From AC-37 sp035275105 (GTDB lineage Bacteria; Actinomycetota; Thermoleophilia; Solirubrobacterales; Thermoleophilaceae): DNA of 64,000 nt. The translations under genes and the position numbers were made by a program. Under the pieces are notes generated by a model. That model was given only the letters and a program-made list of their open reading frames with translations. It searched no databases and was not told the DNA's origin. The stretch is from NCBI GenBank assembly GCA_035275105.1, contig DATENL010000179.1, forward strand, positions 1 to 64,000, read 5' to 3'. Shown one piece after another: positions 35,404 through 44,941 of this stretch; position 1 is the stretch's first letter; each line of letters opens with the position of its first letter.

Positions 35404-35988
35404 ATGAGTCAATATGCAGCAACCACGCAGGGGGATGGGGAACCCCCATCCGGCGGGCGTACGTTCGTGCCGAGTCAGCGAATCATCGAGCAGGTCCACG
35501 GGATCCTCGCGCGCGAGGACGTCCGCTTCATCCTCGGTGAGGACCGAAGCAGCTTCTTGGTGCCCGTTCCGCATGGGAGCGCAGCCGTTCTGATCGACTT
35601 CCATGCCTGGGGCCGACGCCAGACGATGATTTCGCTCGCGGCAGACGTGCTCGTTGACGTGGAGGTGACGGCCGAGAACAGGCTGCAGCTGCTCGAGCAC
35701 CTGAACGCGCTCAACCAGACGTCCCTGTTCGGTCGGTTCTTTCTCGATGCCGATCGCGCGACGATCGTGCTCCGTTACGACCTGCTGGGCGACGAGCTCG
35801 AGTCGTCCGAGCTGATCAACGCGCTGTACAGCGTCGGCGTGCTCGCCGATCAGGCCGACGATGAACTCCAGCGTCAGCTGGGGACGGGTCGTCGGGCGGC
35901 GGATCTCACGCCCTCCGAGCGACCGGCGATCGATTTCGCGGACACCGCCGGCGATCCTTGGCGCGACGTCAGACCGACGCTGCCTTGA
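35404..35988 (+). CDS. YbjN-like (T3SS-chaperone-fold) protein
   Basis: A 194-aa protein without signal or TM segment. The central part (LLEHLNALNQTSLFGRFFLD, then ATIVLRYDLLGDEL) matches the alternating strand/helix pattern of YbjN/type III secretion chaperone-like domains. These bind partner peptides or act as regulators. It lies between two MORC-like ATPase genes and its TGA overlaps the next ATG (TGATG). An adaptor or chaperone for the MORC complex is inferred. I would expect structural rather than sequence searches to settle the family. Confidence 0.6.
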   Translation: MSQYAATTQGDGEPPSGGRTFVPSQRIIEQVHGILAREDVRFILGEDRSSFLVPVPHGSAAVLIDFHAWGRRQTMISLAADVLVDVEVTAENRLQLLEHLNALNQTSLFGRFFLDADRATIVLRYDLLGDELESSELINALYSVGVLADQADDELQRQLGTGRRAADLTPSERPAIDFADTAGDPWRDVRPTLP

Positions 35989-37484
35989 TGACTGGCTCAA
36001 TCGCGACTCGGCGCTCGGAGGTGCACGAGGAGATCGTCCGTCCTAATGCGGCGGCGATGATCGAATCGATGCGCGCGTTCGGCTATTCGACGCAGGCCGC
36101 AATTGCGGATCTCGTCGACAACAGCATCTCGGCGGGCGCACGGAACGTCTGGATCGACTTCCACTGGGCCGGTCGCGAGTCGTACGTATGCATGGTCGAC
36201 GACGGAGTCGGGATGTCCGAGCGCGAACTGTCGGCGGCGATGAGGCTGGGGAGCCGCAGTCCGCGTGAGGCGCGCATCGCGGGTGATCTCGGACGTTTCG
36301 GACTAGGCCTCAAGACGGCGTCCTTCTCGCAGTGCCGAAGTCTGACCGTCGCCTCGCGCCGGTCCGCCTCGCCCGCGGTGGTACGTCGGTGGGACCTCGA
36401 CCACGTCAATCGAACGGAGGAGTGGACTCTGCTGACGAATGCGGAGCCGCACGCTCTGCGCCGGATCGAGGCCCTCGATGAGCTGGACCAGGGAACGGCC
36501 GTGCTCTGGGAGAAGGGGGATCGGCTGGTGGGCGATGACGCGCTCGAGGACCGCGACGCGCACGACCGCTTCTTGGGCAACGTTCGGCACGTGGAGGAGC
36601 ATCTCGCGATGACGTTCCAGCGGTTCATGACTGGGCGTGACGCGACCGTCCTGTGGATCAACGGCCGGCGGCTGGAGCCATGGGACCCATTCCTTGAGCA
36701 GCACCCCGCGACGCAGCGACTTCCGGAGGAGGTGCTGGCGATTCGCGGAGAACGCATCGTCGTCGCACCGTTCGTGCTGCCGCATCACTCGCGCCTGACT
36801 GGAGCCGAGCACGCGCGGGCCGCCGGGCCGGGGGGCTGGAACGCGTACCAGGGCTTCTACATCTACCGTGGCGGACGGCTGCTGGTTCCGGGGGACTGGC
36901 TGCGCCTCTTTCAGAAGGAGGAGCACGCGAAGCTGGCGAGGATCCGGATCGACCTGCCGACCACGGTCGACTCCGAGTGGCAGATTGACGTCAGGAAGGC
37001 CAGCGCGCGTCCTCCAGGCGCGCTACGCGCGGACATGCGCCGCATTGGTGAGGTTGCCCGACGGCGTGCAACCGCGGTCTACCGGCACCGGGGTAAGGCG
37101 ATCGCGCGCCGTGCGACGGGCGAGCACGTCTTCGTCTGGCGGCAGGAGCTGCGTCGCGGCAAGCTGAGCTACGCGATCAACCGCGGTCACCCCGTGATCG
37201 CGGACCTCCTCGAGCGCGATCCGGACGCTGAGAGCGCGCTCCGTGTTGTCGAAGAGACGATCCCGGCGCCACTGATCGCGCTCGACGCGTCGCAGCGACC
37301 CGACCAGCAGGCCTCGCCGTTCGAGATGGCGGATGCGGGGGAGCTGCGGGGGCTCCTGCGGAAGGTGTACAGCTCGTTGCGCCGGGTGGGCGGCGACCGC
37401 CAGGGCATCCTCGAACAGCTGATGAGAATGGAACCGTTCGACGGTCACCCCGAAATCCTCGCGGAGCTGGACGACCTCGAATGA
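35988..37484 (+). CDS. MORC-like GHKL ATPase (copy 2)
   Basis: A 498-aa protein from ATG 35988, overlapping the YbjN-like stop by one base. GHKL motifs are DLVDNSISA, DDGVGM and GRFGLGLKTASFSQC. Downstream WNAYQGFYIYRGGRLL and KLARIRIDLP parallel copy 1, so the two are clear paralogues and may form a heterodimer. A further C-terminal helical extension of about 110 residues is absent from copy 1. The stop overlaps the start of the Z1 gene (ATGA). In this class of predicted restriction systems the MORC-like ATPase is thought to reorganise DNA or protein complexes ahead of cleavage. Confidence 0.85.
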   Translation: MTGSIATRRSEVHEEIVRPNAAAMIESMRAFGYSTQAAIADLVDNSISAGARNVWIDFHWAGRESYVCMVDDGVGMSERELSAAMRLGSRSPREARIAGDLGRFGLGLKTASFSQCRSLTVASRRSASPAVVRRWDLDHVNRTEEWTLLTNAEPHALRRIEALDELDQGTAVLWEKGDRLVGDDALEDRDAHDRFLGNVRHVEEHLAMTFQRFMTGRDATVLWINGRRLEPWDPFLEQHPATQRLPEEVLAIRGERIVVAPFVLPHHSRLTGAEHARAAGPGGWNAYQGFYIYRGGRLLVPGDWLRLFQKEEHAKLARIRIDLPTTVDSEWQIDVRKASARPPGALRADMRRIGEVARRRATAVYRHRGKAIARRATGEHVFVWRQELRRGKLSYAINRGHPVIADLLERDPDAESALRVVEETIPAPLIALDASQRPDQQASPFEMADAGELRGLLRKVYSSLRRVGGDRQGILEQLMRMEPFDGHPEILAELDDLE

Positions 37485-40339
37485 GCGCCCAGGCCGAGCC
37501 GCGAACCGATTCGGCGGCGGTCGCCGACGCGCGCGCATTGACGCTGACTCTTATCGGGGATCAGGGAGTTGGCGCCATCAAACGGGAGCGGATCGGCGAG
37601 GCCGTGGATGCGGCGCTCAGTGCTCTTCGAGCGATGGGACGTCCGGTGGCCGTCGACCCGACTCTGCTGGTGCGCGAGGTGGAGAGCCTCGTCAACGTCT
37701 TCGTCGGACGCGGCACATCGCTCGACGACGCAACCGATCATGTCCCCTGGCTCCCCACGCGACGAGGTGAGATCGACTGGCGGTTCTGGGACCGGTATCG
37801 ACGCTACCTGCGCGAGATCAAGGGGTTTCCCCCAAGCTCGATCAATCGACTGGGGGAGATCACCGATGACGTCCTCGGTCGGCTCGAGGACCCGCTGCGC
37901 CCGGGCCCCTGGGATCGTCGAGGGATGGTGGTGGGTCAGGTCCAGTCGGGGAAGACCGCGAACTACACGGGGCTGATCTGCAAGGCCGCGGATGCCGGCT
38001 ACAAGCTGATCGTCGTGCTCGCGGGGATCCACAACAGCCTCCGGAGTCAGACGCAGCTCCGGCTCGACGAGGGCTTTCTCGGATTCGACACCCAGCAGCG
38101 GCGGTTCTTTGATGAGGGCAACCGACGGATTGGGGTCGGGAGGCTGGCCGGCGAGCAGCGCCTCCTGACGGTGAGCTCGCTGACCAACAGTGAGGAGCGG
38201 GGCGATTTCAACCTTGGCGTGGCTCGTCAGGTCGCGATGCAGATCGGATCCGACCCCGTTCTGCTCGTTGTCAAGAAGAACGCGTCCATCCTGCGAAACC
38301 TGATCCGCTGGGCCACCGAGCTCCATCAGCACGAGCATCCGGACACAGGTCTGATGGTCGTACCGGACGTTCCGATCTTGGTTATTGATGACGAGGCTGA
38401 CCACGCTTCGGTGAACACCAACGAGGTCACCTACGATGAGAATGGCCGCCCCGATGATGAGACCGATCCGACGCGGATCAACCAGCTGATCCGCGACCTC
38501 ATTCACCGCTTCGAGCAGAGCGCGTACGTCGGCTATACGGCCACACCGTTCGCGAACATCTTCTCGTATGCGGGAGAGCCGAGCACGAAGTTCGGCGAGG
38601 ATCTGTTCCCGCGCAGCTTCATCGTGCGTCTCCCGCCCCCATCCGACCACATCGGCCCGGCGGAGGTCTTCGGGGTTGCGCCGGATGCAGCGGCGGAGCT
38701 CGACGCCCGGCCCGGTCTCCCGATACTCCGGACCGTCGACGACTCCGAGAATTGGCTGGGCACTGGCCACAAGAAGGATCGTGTCCCCGGATCCGTTCCA
38801 GACTCTCTGCGCGAGGCGATCCGGGCGTTCCTACTCGCGTGCGCGGCACGTCGCGTGCGTGGCCAGGTCAACGTGCACAACTCCATGCTCGTGCACGTGA
38901 CGCGCTTCGTCGCGGTTCAGGAGCAGGTGGCCGAGCAGATATCAGAGGAGATCGTTCACCTGCGCGATCGTCTTCGCTACGGCGATGGGAGCTCCCCGGA
39001 TCGACTGATAGACCAGCTGCGCGACCTGTGGGAGCGCGACTTCGTCCCCACGTCGGCGCACTTCGAGGACGAGGCCCTGACCCAGGTGACCTGGTCGGCT
39101 GTCAGCGAAGAGCTCGCGGCGGCCGTGAGTCGGATCGAGGTGCTGCGCATCAACGGTTCGGCACGCGACGCGCTCACCTATTACGAGCATCCGGATGGGG
39201 TCAGCATCATCGCCGTCGGCGGCGACAAGCTCTCGCGCGGGCTGACGCTCGAGGGGCTCTCCGTCAGCTACTTCCTCCGCGCTTCGCGCATGTACGACAC
39301 GCTGATGCAGATGGGTCGCTGGTTCGGCTACCGGCCCGGCTACCTCGATCTCTGTCGTCTTTACTCGACACGCGAGCTCCTGGATTGGTACCGCGACATC
39401 ACCGCCGCCAATGAGGAGCTGCTCCTGCTGTTCGACGAGATGGCGGCCGTTGGCGGCACGCCGTCGGACTTCGGTCTGCGGGTACGCAAGAGCTCCGATG
39501 GGTTGCTGATAACAGCACGAGCAAAGATGCGCCACGGCCGAGAGATGCGGCTGTCGTTCGACAACAGCATGGTCGAGACCATCGCCTTCCACACCGACGC
39601 CGACGTGCAGCGACGAAATCTCGAGCTCGTCGAGCGCTTCCTCGGTCGAGAGTCGAGCGCGGGCCACGGTCCCGAACGGGCCCCGAGCCGCGCCTCCGGC
39701 GGGCGCCTCGTCTGGCGCGGCGTGCCCGGGTCGGACGTCGCCGACCTGCTGGATGACTTCACCACCCACGAGGCGGCGCGCAAGGCGCAGGGTGCGCTGC
39801 TCGCACGCTACATAAGGTCCTGTGTAACACGCGGCGAGCTTCTCGAATGGACCGTGGGGCTGATGTCGGGTCGCGCCGGGGGCGTTCCCGCGAACATCGC
39901 GGGACACGACCTGACGCTCGTGCAGCGAGCGGCGCTCAGCGATGCCTCCGACGAGCGCGTCTACCGCGTTCGTCGCATCGTCAGCCCAAGCGATGAGCTG
40001 ATCGACCTCCCTGAGGACGCGGTTACGCGCGCTCTGGAGCGCACGCGCGAGATGTGGAAGGCCAACCCTCCTAGCGGGCGTCGCAAGGGGGACCCGGAGG
40101 TCCCCAGCGGTCCGGCGATCCGCCGAGAGCGTCCTCGTGGGCGCGGTCTGCTCCTGCTCTACCCGCTCAGCCCGGGCGAGGCCTACGGCGACGGGGATCC
40201 GCGCCGCTTCCCGGAACGTTTCCCGCCGATCGTTGGCTTTGGCGTGAGCTTTCCGCGCAGTGACACCGCGCCGACGATCGACTACGTGGTCACCAACACG
40301 TACTGGCAGCTCGAGATGGGATTGATGGACGCCGCATGA
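37481..40339 (+). CDS. Z1-domain superfamily-II-type ATPase
   Basis: A 952-aa protein. Walker A VVGQVQSGKTAN (Lys158), Walker B ILVIDDEADHAS (acidic 303-306), motif III-like YVGYTATPFANIF, and the motif V/VI block GGDKLSRGLTLEGL and MQMGRWFGYRPGY define the Z1 ATPase family. These are helicase/translocase-like proteins linked to restriction-type defence. The ends overlap neighbours by ATGA on both sides, so it is made in step with the MORC-like ATPase and the PD-(D/E)xK protein. It probably translocates on or remodels target DNA for the nuclease. Confidence 0.9.
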   Translation: MSAQAEPRTDSAAVADARALTLTLIGDQGVGAIKRERIGEAVDAALSALRAMGRPVAVDPTLLVREVESLVNVFVGRGTSLDDATDHVPWLPTRRGEIDWRFWDRYRRYLREIKGFPPSSINRLGEITDDVLGRLEDPLRPGPWDRRGMVVGQVQSGKTANYTGLICKAADAGYKLIVVLAGIHNSLRSQTQLRLDEGFLGFDTQQRRFFDEGNRRIGVGRLAGEQRLLTVSSLTNSEERGDFNLGVARQVAMQIGSDPVLLVVKKNASILRNLIRWATELHQHEHPDTGLMVVPDVPILVIDDEADHASVNTNEVTYDENGRPDDETDPTRINQLIRDLIHRFEQSAYVGYTATPFANIFSYAGEPSTKFGEDLFPRSFIVRLPPPSDHIGPAEVFGVAPDAAAELDARPGLPILRTVDDSENWLGTGHKKDRVPGSVPDSLREAIRAFLLACAARRVRGQVNVHNSMLVHVTRFVAVQEQVAEQISEEIVHLRDRLRYGDGSSPDRLIDQLRDLWERDFVPTSAHFEDEALTQVTWSAVSEELAAAVSRIEVLRINGSARDALTYYEHPDGVSIIAVGGDKLSRGLTLEGLSVSYFLRASRMYDTLMQMGRWFGYRPGYLDLCRLYSTRELLDWYRDITAANEELLLLFDEMAAVGGTPSDFGLRVRKSSDGLLITARAKMRHGREMRLSFDNSMVETIAFHTDADVQRRNLELVERFLGRESSAGHGPERAPSRASGGRLVWRGVPGSDVADLLDDFTTHEAARKAQGALLARYIRSCVTRGELLEWTVGLMSGRAGGVPANIAGHDLTLVQRAALSDASDERVYRVRRIVSPSDELIDLPEDAVTRALERTREMWKANPPSGRRKGDPEVPSGPAIRRERPRGRGLLLLYPLSPGEAYGDGDPRRFPERFPPIVGFGVSFPRSDTAPTIDYVVTNTYWQLEMGLMDAA

Positions 40340-41340
40340 GCTACGCCACGGAATGGACGGACCTTGAACGTGCCGGCTCGAACGGCGCGGGACGGTTGGT
40401 GCGCCGAATCCACCCCGACTCGGCGATAGACCTGTTCCTTGCCGTGACCAAGCCGGGGAATCGCCGCGTGCTCACCCTGAGCGTTCGACCGGAGGCCGTT
40501 GAGCAGCTCGACGATCTGCCGAGCGGCAAGGGGATCGAGGCGACGCTCCGTGCCGCCCCCGACGAGGGACGAATGCACCTCGAGCTGGGCCTCGTCGACA
40601 CGTCCTGCACCGACATCTTCGCTGCCTTGGTTGAGGACGTCGCTGGGGCGGTTGCGCCGGCCCCCGATGATCGAGCGGCTGTGGCGGCGTGGATCGCAAG
40701 ATTGCGGCGCTGGCAGCGGCTGCTCGAGCACCTCTCGCCCGATGGGCTGAGCGGCGAGCGGCAGCGCGGACTCTACGCCGAGCTCTGGCTACTCCGGCAC
40801 CATCTCGTGCGGCTGCTCGGCCCTGAGGCGACTGTGCTCGCATGGACCGGCCCAGATGCCGCCTCGCACGACTTCGAGCTTCCGAGCGCGGCTATCGAGG
40901 TCAAGGCGACGGCCGGAAAGCAGCACCAGGTGCTGCGAATCGCGAGCGAGCGGCAGCTTGATGACACGGGCGTCGCGGCGCTCTTCCTGTTTCATCTCTC
41001 GCTCGACGTTCGCCACGGTGAAGGGGAAACTCTGATCCAGGCCGTTTCGGCTTCGCGGGAGCTCATGGCTGACACTTCCGCGGCCGCCACGTTCGAGGAT
41101 CGGTTGCTGGCGGCTGGGTACAGCTCGCCGCACGAGCCACGCTACCGCCACACCGCGTACACGGTCCGCGAGTTCAACTTCTTCCAGGTCGGCGAGGGGT
41201 TTCCGAGGATCACCGAGGCGAACCTCCTCCCCGGCGTCGGCGACGTGCGCTATTCGGTCGCCGTCGCCGAATGTAAGCACTGGCGGGTCGGACCCGAACT
41301 TGTGATGGCAAGCGTGGCCGGGACGGGTGCGGATCGATGA
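40336..41340 (+). CDS. PD-(D/E)xK motif protein (DUF4420-type predicted nuclease)
   Basis: A 334-aa protein. The conserved block GLYAELWLLRHHL (Glu149), then SHDFELP (Asp179) and AAIEVKAT (Glu188, Lys190) is the active site of the PD-(D/E)xK-motif family (DUF4420) that accompanies Z1 ATPases. All expected catalytic residues are present. It overlaps Z1 and AIPR genes by ATGA at both ends. The most likely role is the DNA-cutting subunit of this system, with self-protection by the methyltransferase at the head of the operon. Confidence 0.85.
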   Translation: MSYATEWTDLERAGSNGAGRLVRRIHPDSAIDLFLAVTKPGNRRVLTLSVRPEAVEQLDDLPSGKGIEATLRAAPDEGRMHLELGLVDTSCTDIFAALVEDVAGAVAPAPDDRAAVAAWIARLRRWQRLLEHLSPDGLSGERQRGLYAELWLLRHHLVRLLGPEATVLAWTGPDAASHDFELPSAAIEVKATAGKQHQVLRIASERQLDDTGVAALFLFHLSLDVRHGEGETLIQAVSASRELMADTSAAATFEDRLLAAGYSSPHEPRYRHTAYTVREFNFFQVGEGFPRITEANLLPGVGDVRYSVAVAECKHWRVGPELVMASVAGTGADR

Positions 41341-43385
41341 GCGACGAACACGACCTGAACGCCTTCGCAGAGAACGTTCGCCAGGACGTTCTGGTGACCG
41401 CCGAAACCGAGGGCGACGAGGCGCTCCGCTCGGAGGTTTTCACCGAATCGATGCTGCAGACCTTGCAGGAGGCCGGGGAGATCGAGGACGCATTGGCGTG
41501 CTATCACCGCGACCGTGGCATCGAGGTGAGCGGTTACGGCGTCGACGACGAAACCACGCTCAACCTCTTCGCGACCATCTACCGCGGCGATGTGCCGCCC
41601 GCTTCGATCACGCGCACGGATATCGACACCGCGCTCCGGCGCCTTGTCAAGTTTTGGGAGCGCTGTCGCGATTCCGCCTATCACCGTGAGTTGGAGGAGT
41701 CGTCCGATCAGTTCGACATGGCGCTTCGGCTCCACACCGTCCGCCACACGATCGATCGCGTGCGCCTCTTTCTCCTGACCGACGGCCTCGCGCGGGTCGA
41801 GTTTCGTGCCGTCGAAGAACACGCCGAGGTGCGAATCGACCATGCGATCTGGGACATGCGGCGGCTGCAGCGCTGCGTCACGTCGGGGCAGCGCCGCGAG
41901 CCGATCGAGATCGACTTCGAGAGTCGCTTCGGTGGTCCCATCCCGTGCCTGAGCGCACAGGAGCCCGGAGCCGACTACACCGCCTATCTCGCGATCATTC
42001 CAGCCGACGTCCTGAACGAGCTCTATGCCCAGTACGGCGCACGTCTGCTGGAACTGAACGTGCGTTCCTTCCTGCAGGCCCGGGGCAAGGTCAACCGGGG
42101 CATCCGCGACACGATCCTGGGGGAGCCCGAACGTTTCCTTGCCTACAACAACGGCATCTCGGCCACCGCATCGAGGGTCGAGCTCGGTCGGCTGCCCGAC
42201 GGTGGGCTCGGAATCGCACGGATTGCGGACCTGCAGATTGTGAATGGCGGTCAGACAACCGCGTCGATCCACCACGCGGTCCGCCGCGAGAAGGCGGATG
42301 TCTCACGCGTGTTCGTCCAAGCGAAGATCACGGTGGTTCCGGAGGAGCGCCTCGACGGGATAGTCCCGCTGATTTCGCGCTACGCGAACAGCCAGAACCG
42401 TGTCAGCGAGGCCGATCTCAGCGCCAACGACCCGTTTCACGTCGCCGTCGAGAACCTCTCGCGCACAATCTGGGCGCCGGCGACAGACGGCACACAACGC
42501 CAGACGCGATGGTTCTACGAGCGGGCCCGCGGTCAGTACGCCGACGCGCTGGCGCGCGAGGGAACCCCGGCTCGGCAGCGCGCCTTCAGACAGCAGAACC
42601 CATCGCAGCAGAAGTTCACGAAGACGGACCTGGCGAAGTTCGAGAACACGTGGGACCAGCTGCCGCATGAGGTCAGCCGCGGGGCGCAGAAGAACTTCGT
42701 CGTCTTCATGCAGCGGCTCCGTGAGCGCGGGAGCGTTGAGCCTGACCAAGCCTACTTCCAGGATTTGGTGGCCAAGGCGATCCTCTTCCGCCGCGCCGAG
42801 CGGCTGGTCAGCGATCAGAACTTCGGGGGCTACCGCGCCAACATCGTGACCTACACGCTTGCGCTGCTCTCAAACCGCACGGCACAGCGCGTGGACCTCG
42901 AGCGCATCTGGGCCGAGCAGGAGATTGGGCCGGCGGTCGCCGGTGTGATCGTCGAACTCTCGCACCGGGTGCACCAGGTACTGACTGACCCGCCGGGGGC
43001 CGCGAACGTGACCGAGTACGCCAAGCGAGATGGCTGCTGGACGCGCATCCGTGAGCTCGATGTGACACTCGCCGCCGATCTCGAGAGCGAGCTGATGGAG
43101 CTCGGGCCGCGGCGGCGCAGGCGTCCGAGTGGAATCGACACCGTTCAGCCGGAGGAGCGCGCGCTCATTCAGGAGATGTCCGCCGTCGCCGGCGAGACCT
43201 GGTTCGCACTCGCGAACTGGGCGAAGGAAACGGACAATCTCCAGCCGTGGCAGCGCTCGCTCGCGTTCTCACTCGGTCGGCTTGCGGGTCAGGGCCGTGA
43301 GCCGTCGCGCAAGCAGGCCGTTCAGGGCAAGAGGATTCTCGAGGAGGCGGATCGGCTGGGCTTCCTCGTGAACGCAGCCGCGTGA
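41337..43385 (+). CDS. AIPR (abortive infection phage resistance) family protein
   Basis: A 682-aa protein. The family core is visible: GKVNRGIRDTILGEPERFLA, YNNGISATA and LQIVNGGQTTASIHHAV, as in AIPR proteins found with Z1/DUF4420 genes. It has an N-terminal helical part and a long C-terminal extension with no obvious extra domain. It starts at ATG 41337 overlapping the nuclease stop (ATGA). Family members are phage-resistance proteins of unsettled mechanism; here it is inferred to be a nuclease or target-recognition partner. Confidence 0.87.
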   Translation: MSDEHDLNAFAENVRQDVLVTAETEGDEALRSEVFTESMLQTLQEAGEIEDALACYHRDRGIEVSGYGVDDETTLNLFATIYRGDVPPASITRTDIDTALRRLVKFWERCRDSAYHRELEESSDQFDMALRLHTVRHTIDRVRLFLLTDGLARVEFRAVEEHAEVRIDHAIWDMRRLQRCVTSGQRREPIEIDFESRFGGPIPCLSAQEPGADYTAYLAIIPADVLNELYAQYGARLLELNVRSFLQARGKVNRGIRDTILGEPERFLAYNNGISATASRVELGRLPDGGLGIARIADLQIVNGGQTTASIHHAVRREKADVSRVFVQAKITVVPEERLDGIVPLISRYANSQNRVSEADLSANDPFHVAVENLSRTIWAPATDGTQRQTRWFYERARGQYADALAREGTPARQRAFRQQNPSQQKFTKTDLAKFENTWDQLPHEVSRGAQKNFVVFMQRLRERGSVEPDQAYFQDLVAKAILFRRAERLVSDQNFGGYRANIVTYTLALLSNRTAQRVDLERIWAEQEIGPAVAGVIVELSHRVHQVLTDPPGAANVTEYAKRDGCWTRIRELDVTLAADLESELMELGPRRRRRPSGIDTVQPEERALIQEMSAVAGETWFALANWAKETDNLQPWQRSLAFSLGRLAGQGREPSRKQAVQGKRILEEADRLGFLVNAAA

Positions 43386-43413
43386 GTCAACGGCCGAGTG
43401 CCCTTGGGGCACG

Positions 43414-44748
43414 ATGCGACGACGCCTCGGATACCTCTTCCGCCCCGCCTCCCGGCACACCGGCGGCGGCTGCGAAATCCTCATCGGGGCCGCGGGGCTC
43501 AGCGTCCGCGCGGAGAACGCCCTCAGGCGTGCCGGCTTCGAACGCCTGGGCGACATCGCTCGTGTGCACTCCAGCGAACTCGAGGCGATCCCCAATTTGG
43601 GCCGGAAGACGCTCGAGGAGATCATCGCGACGTTGCGCGAACATGGGCTCGGTACCCGTGCCGATCGTGGGCCCGTCGGCAAACGGCCGCCACAGTTTTC
43701 CTACCGGATGCCCAAGCCGACGGGCGTCTTGACTGCGCCGGGTCACGGCGACGGTTCGCTGGGCTCGGGAGCGGCACGGAGTCAGCCGCCGATGAGGGTG
43801 GATCCTCGTCGCGAGCGGATAATCAGCATGCGTCGTGCGGGTCTCACGCTGCGAGAGATCGCTGATCACGCCGGAGTCTCGCCTGAACGCGTCCGGCAGA
43901 TCGTAAGTGCAGCGGGCGTGAGCGCGCGCCAGGTTACCGACGAGCGCCGCGCGCGGCGGCTGACTGGCGCGCGGGCCGCGGCCGAGCAGCTGCTGCGCGC
44001 GTTCCGCACAGGCGAAGAGCCTGCTGCGACCGCGGCGGAGCTTGGCGTGGACCCGGTTGCTGCCCGAGAGGTGGTGCGAGAACTCGCCACGACCGCCGAC
44101 CGCGCCGAGCGCCGACGCAACATGTCCGCGGCGCGACGGCGGTCCGTCTACACCGATCAAGCACTCATCGACGCCGTGCGAAGCGTGGCCGAGCACGTCG
44201 GCGGGGTTCCCAGCTCCAACGACTATGCGCGACAAGCTGCGGTGGCCGGTCTCCCCAGCCTGCCAACCGTGGCAAACCGGTTCGGTACATGGGCCAATGC
44301 GGTGCGAGCCGCTGGAATGGAGCCGAACGTCCCCAATCGTGACCGCTATCACCGCCGCTGGACCGAGGCTGCCTGCTGGGCCAGCCTCGCACGGCTCATC
44401 GAGGAGCTCGGGGACCCCCCAACGGCTCAGCAGTACGACGTGCTGGCCAGTGCGAATGAGGATCTGCCATCGCTCGCGACGGTGCGCAATCGACTGGGCC
44501 CGTGGAGTGACGTAATCGCGCGCCTCGTCGTGGGGACGGATGTCGGTGCGATTCTCGAGCGCATCGGGATCGACCCGGACATGCCTCGCGACGTGCGGAA
44601 CGAGCGGATCTGGCTGGCCCATCTTGAGGGCGAGATTGAAGACGAGGAACTGATCCAGCTTCTGCGTGCCGGCGCCTTCGCGTGGCATGCGTCGTATGGT
44701 CCGCGACCGGATGGGATGGAGAGCTCTGGCACCGAATCGGTCTATTGA
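43414..44748 (+). CDS. RNAP alpha-CTD-like / HTH / homing-endonuclease-repeat DNA-binding protein
   Basis: A 444-aa protein with an unusual mix. Residues 28-79 (LSVRAENALRRAGFERLGDI, then IPNLGRKTLEEIIATL) match the RNA polymerase alpha C-terminal domain. Residues 137-168 (LTLREIADHAGVSPERVRQI) are a sigma-region-4-like HTH, with a second HTH near 200-225. Residues about 235-370 contain two repeats like the homing-endonuclease-associated repeat (SVAEHVGGVPSSNDYARQAA, then FGTWANAVRAAG). No catalytic HNH is seen. It follows AIPR by 28 nt. It may regulate this operon's promoter or read DNA sites for the restriction complex. Confidence 0.75.
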   Translation: MRRRLGYLFRPASRHTGGGCEILIGAAGLSVRAENALRRAGFERLGDIARVHSSELEAIPNLGRKTLEEIIATLREHGLGTRADRGPVGKRPPQFSYRMPKPTGVLTAPGHGDGSLGSGAARSQPPMRVDPRRERIISMRRAGLTLREIADHAGVSPERVRQIVSAAGVSARQVTDERRARRLTGARAAAEQLLRAFRTGEEPAATAAELGVDPVAAREVVRELATTADRAERRRNMSAARRRSVYTDQALIDAVRSVAEHVGGVPSSNDYARQAAVAGLPSLPTVANRFGTWANAVRAAGMEPNVPNRDRYHRRWTEAACWASLARLIEELGDPPTAQQYDVLASANEDLPSLATVRNRLGPWSDVIARLVVGTDVGAILERIGIDPDMPRDVRNERIWLAHLEGEIEDEELIQLLRAGAFAWHASYGPRPDGMESSGTESVY

Positions 44749-44941
44749 AACTCAATCGCAATCCCCTATCGCCGGCGCAGGCTTGAGTCGGTCTGCCATC
44801 GCAGCGACGAGCTGAGCAAGCTCACCACGCGCTTCCTCCCTCGAATTACGAGCAGCAGCGAACAGTCCGGCCGAGCCATGCTCGCACTCGAGCCCGAACC
44901 CCTGGCGCCTGCGCGGGCGTCGACCGGTCGGCCCGCGCGTC

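Noticed and set aside
31398..44748. BREX or DISARM system
   Set aside because: No BrxC/PglZ, PglX, DrmA/B or PLD genes; the gene set is MORC/Z1/DUF4420/AIPR.
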